Source: DATKHR01 sp035510155 (GTDB lineage: Bacteria > Acidobacteriota > Vicinamibacteria > Vicinamibacterales > CAVVIG01). From it: DNA of 64,000 nucleotides. The first letter of the stretch is position 1; every line of letters starts with the position of its first letter. The notes below the pieces were generated by a model that worked only from the letters and a program-made list of their open reading frames with translations, made no database searches and had not been told where the DNA came from. Below, piece by piece: positions 17,742 to 26,929 of the stretch. The stretch is from positions 10,305 to 74,304 of the forward strand of contig DATKHR010000065.1 of NCBI GenBank assembly GCA_035510155.1. The letters run 5' to 3'. The position numbers and the translations under genes were made by a program.

Positions 17742-18908
17742 ATGCCTCCAGCCAGTCGAGCCACGAGGATGCCGGTGCCCTTTTATCAGGCTGTCGGCTC
17801 CGCCGGGAAAAGCGGGTCAAGACTGCGCCGGGCGAGCGAAATCTCGTTAACGACGCCGGGGCTCGATCTGTCTACGAAGCTGCGCGTGTTTCAGCGCACC
17901 TTGCGCGGCCGTGTCGAGCGGCGGGACGCGCTGGTCGACATCGTCCGGGCGGTCAACGGAACGCTCGAGCCCGAGAAGATTGCGGAGCTCGTGATCGATC
18001 GCGCCGCAACATGGATACCCGCACCCTGCTGGGCTGTCGTCTCGTCGGATCTATCGGGTCAGCTCTCCGTGCTCGCGGCTCGCGCGCTGACGCCGGACAT
18101 GGGTCCCGCGTTGACGGCGATTGCCCGATGGGCAATGGCGCGAGGTCAGGAATTCGCGTCGGCCAACCTGCGCGATGACGAACGGCTGCACGACCCGTCG
18201 GTTGGCGCTGTTCTCGCATTTCCGCTGAGTTGCCGCGGTCGGGATGTCGGAGCCCTGCTGGCGCTGGATCGAGCGTCGTCGGTGCGCGCGCCACAACTGT
18301 CGCCGGGAATGCTCCGCGCGGTGCGTATTCTGCTCGAGCCCGTGGCAGTCGCTCTGGACAACGCGCTCCAGCTCAAGCGCGTCGAAGCCTTGTCGGTGAC
18401 CGACGATCTCACGCAGCTGTACAACTCACGGTACCTGAATGCCGTGCTGCGCCGTGAAACCAAGCGCGCCTCACGAAACGGGCGGCCGCTCTCTCTGCTC
18501 TTCATCGACCTGGACGGATTCAAGGGGGTGAACGACGCCCACGGGCACGTGTGCGGTAGCCGCGCGCTCGTCGAGGCGGCCGCGGTCATTCGCGGCAGCG
18601 CGCGTGAAACCGACGTCGTGTCACGATTCGGGGGGGACGAGTTTGCGCTGGTGCTGCCCGACACCGGGCGCGAGGGCGCGTTCGCGGTCGGTGAGCGCAT
18701 TCGTGAGCGCATCGCGGCTCACGTATTTCTCGACGGCGAGGGTTTCGGAACGCGGCTGACGTGCTCGGTGGGCGTCGCCACGCTGCCTGATTCCGCCGAA
18801 TCCGCGGATGGGCTCATCCACGCCGCGGACCAGGCGATGTATGCCGTGAAGGCGGCGGGAAAGAACGGTATTCAGGCCGCTGTCGCTCCAGCCGATACAA
18901 GCGAATAG
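17742..18908 (+). CDS. GAF-GGDEF diguanylate cyclase
   Basis: Enzyme that makes the second messenger cyclic di-GMP from two GTP. An N-terminal basic segment is followed by a GAF-type sensor domain (about residues 60-210) and a GGDEF domain (about 215-380). The active-site loop is intact (GGDEF, residues 297-301), as is the metal-binding FIDLDGFKGVND segment. The allosteric inhibition site RETD (residues 288-291) lies exactly five residues before GGDEF, as in product-inhibited cyclases, so the protein is probably active and feedback controlled. The region linking GAF to GGDEF has the conserved VTDDLTQLYNSRYL. No membrane segment is seen. A PilZ protein that may respond to the product lies at 44015-44362. 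Confidence 0.92.
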   Translation: MPPASRATRMPVPFYQAVGSAGKSGSRLRRASEISLTTPGLDLSTKLRVFQRTLRGRVERRDALVDIVRAVNGTLEPEKIAELVIDRAATWIPAPCWAVVSSDLSGQLSVLAARALTPDMGPALTAIARWAMARGQEFASANLRDDERLHDPSVGAVLAFPLSCRGRDVGALLALDRASSVRAPQLSPGMLRAVRILLEPVAVALDNALQLKRVEALSVTDDLTQLYNSRYLNAVLRRETKRASRNGRPLSLLFIDLDGFKGVNDAHGHVCGSRALVEAAAVIRGSARETDVVSRFGGDEFALVLPDTGREGAFAVGERIRERIAAHVFLDGEGFGTRLTCSVGVATLPDSAESADGLIHAADQAMYAVKAAGKNGIQAAVAPADTSE

Positions 18909-18946
18909 CCAGCAGTCATTGATCGATAGTCACTCGTTGATGGTTG

Positions 18947-18974
18947 GAGTCGTGAAGTATGAGTCGTGAAGTGT
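18947..18974. repeat. 7-nt periodic repeat (14-bp unit, two copies)
   Basis: GAGTCGT GAAGTAT GAGTCGT GAAGTGT: two copies of a 14-bp unit built from two 7-mers, in the 228-bp spacer before mreB. Confidence 0.7.
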
Positions 18975-19051
18975 CAGCCATTGGCGCGGTTGTTCGCCAT
19001 GTTGCACGCTTCTGCATCGGGGAAGGGCTCGCCGAAGGCCAGTCACGTTGA

Positions 19052-19114
19052 CCAACCGCCAACCGCCAGTCCGTTCAACGACGAACCGCCAACGCCAACC
19101 ACCAACTATCTATC
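19052..19114. repeat. Degenerate 7-nt periodic array upstream of mreB
   Basis: About nine consecutive 7-mers: CCAACCG, CCAACCG, CCAGTCC, GTTCAAC, GACGAAC, CGCCAAC, GCCAACC, ACCAACT, ATCTATC. The CCAAC core drifts in register but the 7-nt step is kept. It ends 10 nt before the mreB ribosome site (GAGGAG, 19125-19130). Confidence 0.65.
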
Positions 19115-19136
19115 GTGACGACGTGAGGAGTTCTGT

Positions 19137-20162
<1,026 letters not shown>

Positions 20163-20190
20163 ACGGAAGGGCGTTTGAGCTCCGAGCTTG

Positions 20191-21048
20191 ATGGCTGTTG
20201 CCGATATTCGCAGTCGCACCGGTTACCTGTTCCTCGGAATCATCCTGGGGCATATCCTCCTCATCTCCGCGCAGGTCAATGCGCGAAGCGGCGTGCCGGT
20301 GCTCGAGTCGGTGACGTTCGGGGTGTTCTCCGCAGTGCAGCGGGTCGTGTTTGGCGGCACGAGCAGCGTCGCCAGGGTGTGGAACGGCTACATCGGGCTG
20401 CGCCACGTCAAGTCCGAGAACGACGGGTTGAAGCAGCAGCTCTCCACCGCTCAGATCGCGCTCCAGGAGCAACGGGCGCTGGCCGACCGCGCTCGCGGAC
20501 TCGAGGAGCTCCTGGATCTTCGCGATCGCTCCAGCCTCCAGACGACCGCGGCAGAGATTGTCGGCGCCGCGGCGACGCCTGACTTTCGAACGGTGACGAT
20601 CGACAAGGGGACTGCCGCAGGTCTGCGGACCGACATGGCCGTGATCGCACCCGCGGGCGTCGTTGGACGCGTCATCCTGCCCGGCAGCTACGCGTCGAAA
20701 GTCCAGCTGCTCATCGATCGCAACGCCGCCGCCGGCGCTCTCATCGAACGGTCGCGTGCGCAAGGCATTGTCATAGGGGCCGGCGACGGCCGCCTCCTGC
20801 TCGAGTACATGTCGGAAGTGTTCGATGTCGTCGTTGGCGACGATGTGGTGACGTCCGGTATTGACGGCATCTACCCCAAGGGCTTCGCCATCGGCAAAGT
20901 GGACAGTGTGGAGAAGTCCGGCTCGGCGTACAAACGAATCAGTCTACGCCCTGCGGTCGACTTCGACACGCTCGAAGAGGTGCTCGTGATTCTGACGCCG
21001 ACGCCTGCTGGTCAGGCCGCTGCGGGGGCCGCAGGGAGCAAGGAGTGA
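20191..21048 (+). CDS. mreC: Rod shape-determining protein MreC
   Basis: Bitopic membrane protein of the elongasome that links MreB filaments to PBP2 in the periplasm. One transmembrane helix (about residues 10-30), then a periplasmic coiled coil (about 70-115, LKQQLSTAQIALQEQ), then two beta-barrel lobes that carry the family pattern GTAAGLRTDMAVIAPAGVVG and VVTSGIDGIYPKGFAIG. The ATG at 20191 is preferred over the TTG directly before it. Length is typical. It follows mreB by 28 bp and its stop overlaps the GTG of mreD. Confidence 0.95.
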   Translation: MAVADIRSRTGYLFLGIILGHILLISAQVNARSGVPVLESVTFGVFSAVQRVVFGGTSSVARVWNGYIGLRHVKSENDGLKQQLSTAQIALQEQRALADRARGLEELLDLRDRSSLQTTAAEIVGAAATPDFRTVTIDKGTAAGLRTDMAVIAPAGVVGRVILPGSYASKVQLLIDRNAAAGALIERSRAQGIVIGAGDGRLLLEYMSEVFDVVVGDDVVTSGIDGIYPKGFAIGKVDSVEKSGSAYKRISLRPAVDFDTLEEVLVILTPTPAGQAAAGAAGSKE

Positions 21049-21551
21049 AGGCGGCGACCGTCATCCTGGCCATCCTGTTGGCTCTCGTGCTGCAAACAAC
21101 GGTGGCCCGCTTTCTCGTTCGCGGGACCGTGGCGGTGGATCTGGTCTTGGTGGCGGTCGTGTACGTAGCGCTGTCGTACGGCCCCGTCACTGGACTTCTG
21201 ACGGGGACCTTTGCCGGCCTCGTTCAAGATGCGATGTCGAGCGGCGTCATCGGCATCGGCGGCCTGGCGAAGACCGTCGTCGGATTTCTGGCGGGCATCA
21301 TCGGGACGCAGTTCATCGTGACGCACTCGCTGCCGCGCTTCGTGGTGTTCTTCGGGGCGACCGTGTTGCATGCGGCAGTCTTCATGGGTTTGTACATGCT
21401 GCTCGATCTGCGCCATTTCGAGTCACCGTATGCCGTCGTTGCGGGCCAAGCGCTCGGGAACGCCATTGTGGGCATTGTGGCCTTTCAAATTGCTGAGCTT
21501 GTGCCCGGGGCGATGGAGCGGCGGCACAGCAGGGGGCGGCTGCGCCGATAA
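21045..21551 (+). CDS. mreD: Rod shape-determining protein MreD
   Basis: Small integral membrane component of the elongasome, with five or six hydrophobic segments across 168 aa. The family pattern PVTGLLTGTFAGLVQDAMSS, with the conserved GxxxGLxxD, is visible near residue 50. Its GTG start overlaps the mreC stop (GTGA) and is preceded by AAGGAG. The C-terminus is basic (RRHSRGRLRR). The stop overlaps the next start as TAATG. Confidence 0.92.
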   Translation: MKAATVILAILLALVLQTTVARFLVRGTVAVDLVLVAVVYVALSYGPVTGLLTGTFAGLVQDAMSSGVIGIGGLAKTVVGFLAGIIGTQFIVTHSLPRFVVFFGATVLHAAVFMGLYMLLDLRHFESPYAVVAGQALGNAIVGIVAFQIAELVPGAMERRHSRGRLRR

Positions 21552-23455
21552 TGGTTCAGGAAGCGACCATGGTTATTGAAGATCGGCGCCGGGCGGGGCA
21601 ACGGCTGACAGTCCTCCAGTATGTGATTACGGCCGTGTTCTCGATGCTGGCGGTGAGCTTCTGGGTGCTGCAGGTCGTGCAGCATCCGAAGTACGAAGAG
21701 CTGGCGGAGAACAACCATCAGCGAACGCTCGCCTTGCGCGCACCGCGCGGGTTGGTGTTCGACCGCGACGGCCGGGTGCTCATTGTCAACCGCGGGTCGT
21801 ACAGCATCTCGATCGTGCGCGAGCACACCAAGGACATGAACCGCACGATCGCGCTCCTCGCCTCGGTACTCGGCCTCGACGAGGCGAGCATCCACGGCAT
21901 CGTGGACCGCCACCGCCGCGAGCCGGTGTACCGGCCGATCACGATCGTGCAGGACGCGACGCTCGCGCAGGTGGCGGCGGTTATCGCACGACGGCTCGAC
22001 TTCGAATCCGGTGTCCTCGTGGAGCAGGTGCCGACCCGCCGCTACCCCGAAACACTCGCCGCCCATCTGTTCGGATACGTCGGCGAGGTCAGCGACAAAG
22101 ACGTGGCGGAGGGTGACAGCCTCAAGAGCGGCGACATCGTCGGCCAGGCGGGGGTCGAAAAAATCTACAACGCGCTCCTGATGGGCGAGGACGGCGCCAA
22201 GCGCGTCGTCGTGAACAGCGTTGGCCGCGAAATCCGGACGCTCGAAGAGGACGAGCCGCGCGAGGGCAAGCGGCTCCAGCTGACGATCGACCTGGACATG
22301 CAGGAAGCGGTCGAGGACGCGATCAAGGCCACGCCCTTCAACGGCGCGGCTGTGGTGCTCGATCCGAAAGATGGGGCTGTCCTCGCGTTCGCCAGCCTGC
22401 CTGCCTACGACCCGAATGCGTTCGCCGTCGGGATTGATCGAGCGACCTGGGCATCGCTCAACACGGACGAGCTCCGCCCGCTGAACGACCGCGCGATCCA
22501 GGGGCGCTACTCGCCGGGCTCGACGTTCAAGATGGCCGTCGGACTGGCGGCACTCGAGGAGGGCGTCATCACGCCGGAGTTCCGTGTCAGTTGTGCCGGC
22601 CACGCCAACTTCTACGGCCGGGACTTCAAGTGCTGGAAAAAGGGGGGCCATGGGTCGGTCGACCTGCGGCAGGCGATCGAACAGTCGTGCGACGTGTACT
22701 TCTACACCGTCGGCAACATGGTCGGCATCGACAAGATCAACAAATGGGCGACGGCGCTCGGCCTGGGCGTGAAGAGCGGCATCGATCTGCCCAATGAAGT
22801 TCAAGGGCTCGTACCTTCAACAGAGTGGAAGCGCGAGCGGATGCACGAGAAGTGGTACGCGGGCGAGACTATCTCGGTGGCGATCGGTCAAGGCCAGGTG
22901 TCCGTGACGCCGGTGTCGATGGCTGTGTACATGGCCACGCTCGCGAACGGCGGGACACGAATTACGCCGCACCTTCTCAAGGCCGTGGACGATGGGAGCG
23001 GGTGGAAGCCGGTGCCGGTGCCGGCGCCGCAATCCCAGGTGTCAATCGATCAGAAGAAGCTGCAGGCGATCCGCGACGGGTTGTGGGGCGTGGTCAACGG
23101 CGGCGGCACCGGCGGTCGGGCGCGCCTTGTCGGGTACGACGTGGCCGGCAAGACGGGGACGGCACAGGTGATTTCCAATACGGGTCGCGCCGCCGCCCGA
23201 ACGAGCAAGAACCTGCGCGACCACGGGTGGTTCGTGTTTTTCGCGCCCCGTGACAACCCCCAGGTCGCCGGAGTCGTCTTCCTGGAGCACGGCATTCACG
23301 GGCCGAACGCCGCAATCGTGGCCCACCACATCCTCGAGACCTTCTTTGCGAAGAAGGAAGGGCGACCTCTTCCGGCCATGCCGGCGGAATTGCCACTGGA
23401 CTTCAAGGATCCGCTGGCGAGAGGCGCGTCTGCCGAGACTGGCGCAGAGCGCTGA
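21551..23455 (+). CDS. mrdA: Penicillin-binding protein 2 (elongasome transpeptidase)
   Basis: Class B penicillin-binding protein that cross-links lateral wall peptidoglycan together with RodA. A transmembrane helix (about residues 20-43), the dimerisation domain with RGLVFDRDGRVL, then the transpeptidase domain. The three catalytic motifs are intact: SxxK as STFK (Ser324, Lys327), SCD at 379-381 (the PBP2 variant of SxN), and KTGT at 534-537. Length (634 aa) is typical. ATG 21551 overlaps the mreD stop; ATG 21569, preceded by AGGAAG at 5 nt, is an equally good start and would drop six residues. Confidence 0.97.
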   Translation: MVQEATMVIEDRRRAGQRLTVLQYVITAVFSMLAVSFWVLQVVQHPKYEELAENNHQRTLALRAPRGLVFDRDGRVLIVNRGSYSISIVREHTKDMNRTIALLASVLGLDEASIHGIVDRHRREPVYRPITIVQDATLAQVAAVIARRLDFESGVLVEQVPTRRYPETLAAHLFGYVGEVSDKDVAEGDSLKSGDIVGQAGVEKIYNALLMGEDGAKRVVVNSVGREIRTLEEDEPREGKRLQLTIDLDMQEAVEDAIKATPFNGAAVVLDPKDGAVLAFASLPAYDPNAFAVGIDRATWASLNTDELRPLNDRAIQGRYSPGSTFKMAVGLAALEEGVITPEFRVSCAGHANFYGRDFKCWKKGGHGSVDLRQAIEQSCDVYFYTVGNMVGIDKINKWATALGLGVKSGIDLPNEVQGLVPSTEWKRERMHEKWYAGETISVAIGQGQVSVTPVSMAVYMATLANGGTRITPHLLKAVDDGSGWKPVPVPAPQSQVSIDQKKLQAIRDGLWGVVNGGGTGGRARLVGYDVAGKTGTAQVISNTGRAAARTSKNLRDHGWFVFFAPRDNPQVAGVVFLEHGIHGPNAAIVAHHILETFFAKKEGRPLPAMPAELPLDFKDPLARGASAETGAER

Positions 23456-23456
23456 C

Positions 23457-24551
23457 GTGTTCGAACGCCGCCTCTACTATCACATCGATTGGGCGTTGGT
23501 CGTTGCGATTCTGGCGCTGTGCGCGCTCGGGGTCGTGATGATCTACAGCACGACGTCGGACCCGACGCGTGGCGCCTCGAAGCTGTTCCTCATCCAGCTC
23601 TACGCGATCATCATCGGGTTGGGCGCAATGGTGGCCACGTTGACGCTCGACTATCGAACGCTCACCGATAAGTCGCACCTGATCTACGTGGCGCTTCTCG
23701 GGCTGCTTGTGTACGTCATGCTCTTCGGCATGGTGCAAATGGGCGCGCGACGTTGGATCGCTCTGCGCGGGTTCAACCTCCAGCCGTCCGAATTCGCCAA
23801 GATCGGTGTGGCGCTGGTGCTGGCGAAGTTCTTCGGAGAAAATCGCGGCGCTCCCGGCTGGACCGATCTGGCGATCGGCGGGATGCTCACCGCCATTCCA
23901 TTCCTGCTCATCGTCAAGGAACCGGACCTTGGCACGGCGGTGACGCTGCTGCCGATCTTTCTCGCGGTCGCGTATCTCTCGGGCATGAGGATGCGCATCC
24001 TCGGGGTCCTCACGCTCTGCGCGTTGCTCGCCGCACCCATCGCGTGGAAATTCGCGATGAAAGACTACCAGAAAACACGCATCTCCACGTTTCTCGATCC
24101 GTCACAGGACGCCAAAGGCGCCGGATACCAGCAGATCCAGGCTCGTATCACCGTCGGGTCGGGCGGTCTGTCGGGGAAAGGTTTCAGGCAGGGAACCCAA
24201 GGGCAGCTGCGCTTCCTGCCCGTGGCGCACAACGATTTCATCTTCTCGGTGCTTGCCGAGGAACAAGGTTTTGCCGGCGTCCTCGTGGCGCTCGGCTTGT
24301 ATTTATTCGTGATTCTGCGCACGCTTGAGGCCGCCCGGCTCGCGAAAGATCGCATCGGCGCCTACCTCGTGCTGGGCGTGCTCGCCAGCTTTGCTTTTCA
24401 GGTGGTCTACAACATCACCATGTCGGCAGGGCTTGCGCCGGTCAAAGGACTCACGCTCCCGCTCATGAGCTACGGGGGATCATCGATGATCGCGACCCTC
24501 GCGTCGTTCGGGCTGGTGCTCAACGTCCGTATGCGCAGATTCACGAACTGA
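23457..24551 (+). CDS. rodA: RodA, SEDS-family peptidoglycan glycosyltransferase
   Basis: Polytopic SEDS protein that polymerises lipid II into glycan strands in complex with PBP2. About ten transmembrane segments are visible. Family signatures include GARRWIALRGFNLQPSEFAK, the large outer loop with SGKGFRQGTQGQLRFLPVAHNDFIF, and the closing GLTLPLMSYGGSSM; the loop contains the conserved acidic region needed for catalysis. The GTG start lies one base after the mrdA stop; a longer frame running back into mrdA is not coding. Length (364 aa) fits RodA rather than FtsW, as does the context. Confidence 0.96.
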   Translation: MFERRLYYHIDWALVVAILALCALGVVMIYSTTSDPTRGASKLFLIQLYAIIIGLGAMVATLTLDYRTLTDKSHLIYVALLGLLVYVMLFGMVQMGARRWIALRGFNLQPSEFAKIGVALVLAKFFGENRGAPGWTDLAIGGMLTAIPFLLIVKEPDLGTAVTLLPIFLAVAYLSGMRMRILGVLTLCALLAAPIAWKFAMKDYQKTRISTFLDPSQDAKGAGYQQIQARITVGSGGLSGKGFRQGTQGQLRFLPVAHNDFIFSVLAEEQGFAGVLVALGLYLFVILRTLEAARLAKDRIGAYLVLGVLASFAFQVVYNITMSAGLAPVKGLTLPLMSYGGSSMIATLASFGLVLNVRMRRFTN

Positions 24552-24612
24552 CGGGACGCTCGGGTCCGGCAAAGCCGCGGAGGCTGCCGGCCGCGCGTTC
24601 GAGGAGTTCGTG

Positions 24613-26247
24613 ATGAACAAGGAGATGATCGTCTCCACCAACGGCCACGAAACGATAGTGGCCATTCTCGAAGACGATCTCGTCGCTGAAGTCTTCGTCG
24701 AGCGTGAACGCCAGCGCGGCGTCGTCGGCAATGTCTACAAGGGCCGGGTTTCGAAGGTCCTTCCCGGCATGCAATCATCATTCATCGACATCGGCCTGGA
24801 GCGCGACGGGTTCCTGTACGTCGCCGAGGTGATCGACACGCTCGAAGAGTTCGAGAAGCTCGAGGCGGACGACGAGCCGAAAGGCGAGTCGAGTGATAAA
24901 GCCGAGCCGAGAGGCGAGTCGAGTGACAAAGCCGAGCCGAGAGGCGCGTCGAGTGATAAAGCCGAGCCGAGAGGCGCGTCGGGTAATAAAGGCGAGCCGA
25001 AGAGCGACCGGGCCCGCGACCGGGCCACGCAGAAGATCGAGGAGCTCCTGAAGCCAGGTCAGGAGATCCTGGTGCAGGTCGTCAAGGAACCGCTGGGCAC
25101 CAAGGGCGCAAGGCTCACCTCTCACGTCACCATGGCGGGGCGCTTCCTCGTGTTCATGCCCACCGTCGACCACGTCGGCGTCTCACGCAAGATCGAGTCG
25201 CGCGACGAGCGCAGCCGCCTGCGCGGCATCGTCCGCGAGTTCCGCGAGGCCCACGGGTTCACGGGCGGCGTCATCATCCGCACGGCCGCGGCCGGCCGCC
25301 CGAAGGAGGACATCGTCAGCGACCTCCAGGGCTTTCACAAGATTTGGACGGAGATCCGCCAGAAAACAGAATCACAGCGCGCGCCGGCGGTCGTGTATCG
25401 CGAGGCAAGTCTGGTCTCGAAGCTGCTGCGCGACCTGCTGACCGAGGAGTACCAATCGATCCGCATCGACAACGAGGCCGAGTACAAGCGCGTCATCGAG
25501 CTGGTCGAGCGCATCATGCCGAGCCTGGCGCCGAGGGTGAAGCTCTACACGAAGCCGTTCCCCATCTTCGACGAGTACGGCGTGCAGGCCGAGATCGACA
25601 AGGCGCTCAAGAGCAAGGTGTGGCTGAAATCGGGCGGGTCGATCGTCATCAATCAGACCGAGGCGCTCGTGGCCATCGACGTCAATACGGGACGGTATGT
25701 CGGCAAGAAGTCATCCGGCCGGCTCGAGGACACCATCGTCAAAACCAATCTCGAGGCGGTCAAAGAGATCGTCCGTCAGGTCCGCCTTCGGGATCTCGGC
25801 GGCATCATCGTGCTCGATTTCATCGACATGGAGGAGAAGAAAAACCGCCAGAAGGTCTTCCAGGCGGTGGAGCAGGAGCTGAAGAAAGATCGGTCGCCGT
25901 CCAAGGCGCTGCAGGTGTCGGACTTCGGGCTGATCATCATCACCCGCAAGCGGGTGAAGCAGAGCCTGGAGCGCGTGTTGACCGAGCCGTGCCCCTACTG
26001 CTCAGGCACGGGCGTGATCAAGTCGAGCGCGACGATCTGCTACGAGATCCTCTCGGAAGTGAGAAAAATAGGCCCGGACCTCAACGGCCATCGCCTGCTG
26101 CTTCGGGTCAATCCTGACATCGCGCGGGCGCTTAAAGAAGAGGAGAGCGCGGTGCTGACCGATCTGCGGCAGTCCATCGGCAAGGACGTCACGATCAAGT
26201 CCGACGTCCATCTCCACCACGAGCAGTTCGATGTGATGGCTGTGTGA
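24613..26247 (+). CDS. rng: Ribonuclease G (Rne/Rng family)
   Basis: Single-strand-specific endoribonuclease for rRNA 5' processing and mRNA decay. An S1 RNA-binding domain (about residues 35-175) is interrupted by a charged repetitive insert (residues 88-128). The RNase H-like catalytic region follows, with metal-binding aspartates Asp356 in ALVAIDVNTGRY and Asp402 in IIVLDFIDMEEK, then the zinc-link CPYC (Cys460, Cys463) and a short C-terminal domain. It lacks the long unstructured scaffold of RNase E. ATG 24613 has GAGGAG 6 nt upstream and is better than the GTG just before it. Position after rodA repeats the classical mre-mrd-rng order. Confidence 0.95.
   Translation: MNKEMIVSTNGHETIVAILEDDLVAEVFVERERQRGVVGNVYKGRVSKVLPGMQSSFIDIGLERDGFLYVAEVIDTLEEFEKLEADDEPKGESSDKAEPRGESSDKAEPRGASSDKAEPRGASGNKGEPKSDRARDRATQKIEELLKPGQEILVQVVKEPLGTKGARLTSHVTMAGRFLVFMPTVDHVGVSRKIESRDERSRLRGIVREFREAHGFTGGVIIRTAAAGRPKEDIVSDLQGFHKIWTEIRQKTESQRAPAVVYREASLVSKLLRDLLTEEYQSIRIDNEAEYKRVIELVERIMPSLAPRVKLYTKPFPIFDEYGVQAEIDKALKSKVWLKSGGSIVINQTEALVAIDVNTGRYVGKKSSGRLEDTIVKTNLEAVKEIVRQVRLRDLGGIIVLDFIDMEEKKNRQKVFQAVEQELKKDRSPSKALQVSDFGLIIITRKRVKQSLERVLTEPCPYCSGTGVIKSSATICYEILSEVRKIGPDLNGHRLLLRVNPDIARALKEEESAVLTDLRQSIGKDVTIKSDVHLHHEQFDVMAV
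24874..24993 (+). repeat. Four-copy 30-bp tandem repeat inside rng
   Basis: Four 30-bp units, each beginning GAGCCGA and ending in a GATAAAGCC-like triplet run, encode a ten-residue motif EPRGESSDKA with small variations. They extend a loop of the S1 domain without breaking the frame. Confidence 0.9.
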
Positions 26248-26252
26248 TTCCG

Positions 26253-26341
26253 GTCAGGTCGGTCGAGTAGGTCGCGTGAGTCGGGTGGTCGGTTGAGTCG
26301 AGTGGGTCAGGTAAGTCAGGTGGGTCGGGCGAGTCAACTCG
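26253..26341. repeat. Degenerate 9-nt periodic array, forward arm
   Basis: Ten consecutive units beginning GTC: GTCAGGTCG, GTCGAGTAG, GTCGCGTGA, GTCGGGTG (one short), GTCGGTTGA, GTCGAGTGG, GTCAGGTAA, GTCAGGTGG, GTCGGGCGA, GTCAACTCG. Consensus is close to GTCGGGTGG with a near-constant 9-nt step. It starts 5 nt after the rng stop, in the gap between convergent genes. Confidence 0.85.
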
Positions 26342-26350
26342 CGAGCCGCT

Positions 26351-26389
26351 GTCCGACCCGTCCCACCAGACCTACCCGACCATCGCGAC
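26351..26389. repeat. Degenerate 9-nt periodic array, reverse arm
   Basis: GTCCGACCC, GTCCCACCA, GACCTACCC, GACCATCGC: the complement of the forward-arm consensus, again at 9 nt. Together the arms could fold into a long imperfect hairpin between the convergent rng and the small secreted-protein gene and act as a two-way terminator. Confidence 0.75.
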
Positions 26390-26392
26390 TCC

Positions 26393-26818
26393 TCAGGCCG
26401 GGGGCATGTTGATGATGTAATTGTTGCCGCCGTGGTTGATCCACACGCGGAGGTACTTACCGCCCTTCAGCATTTCCACCGAGGACGAATTGGCGCCCGG
26501 CTTCTTGCCCTTCGCGACCTGGCTCATGTCAGCAGCCGACACGACCGTCGCGACCTCGCGGCCCATGACCTTTCCGCCCCGGACAAACTCCACGTATTTT
26601 TCGGCTTCGGCACCCTGGCCTGCGCCCGGTTTCGGTGGCGCCTCGTTCGTCAGCCGCACCTGATACGTGCCGGCCGCCAGCGGCTTGCCGTCGGCCATGA
26701 CTTTCTTGGTGAGATTCACGGTGCCCAGCGAAGTGCCCGTCGACGTCGTGCCCTGGGCGTAGACAGTGCTCGCAGCGAACACACCGGCGAGGGCTCCAAC
26801 GAGAACCAATCGCTTCAT
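26393..26818 (-). CDS. Small secreted protein of unknown function
   Basis: 141-aa protein not assigned to a named family. A clear signal peptide (about residues 1-22, ending TVYAQG) precedes a compact, probably all-beta domain with the pattern LAAGTYQVRLTNE, resembling secreted acidobacterial proteins that begin with a beta-strand-rich ADGKPLAAGTYQVR unit. Charged and glycine segments alternate (PPKPGAGQGAEAEKYVEF), and the C-terminus is WINHGGNNYIINMPPA. No cysteines are left after the signal peptide. The start has GGAGG at 7 nt. The gap of 111 bp upstream separates it from the DUF4097 gene. Confidence 0.6.
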   Translation of the reverse strand: MKRLVLVGALAGVFAASTVYAQGTTSTGTSLGTVNLTKKVMADGKPLAAGTYQVRLTNEAPPKPGAGQGAEAEKYVEFVRGGKVMGREVATVVSAADMSQVAKGKKPGANSSSVEMLKGGKYLRVWINHGGNNYIINMPPA

Positions 26819-26929
26819 TCTGGCCTCCAGGCTCCAGGGGGAAGACCCTCAAGAGTAGCACTCCAGGGGTCCGACCTCGTCATTTCCAATTATACAGACT
26901 CCAATGAGGGAGCAAGCCGGAGGCCAACC

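Noticed and set aside
21485..22804. 439-codon frame opposite mreD/mrdA
   Set aside because: Antisense shadow; crosses the junction of two real genes and has no family resemblance.
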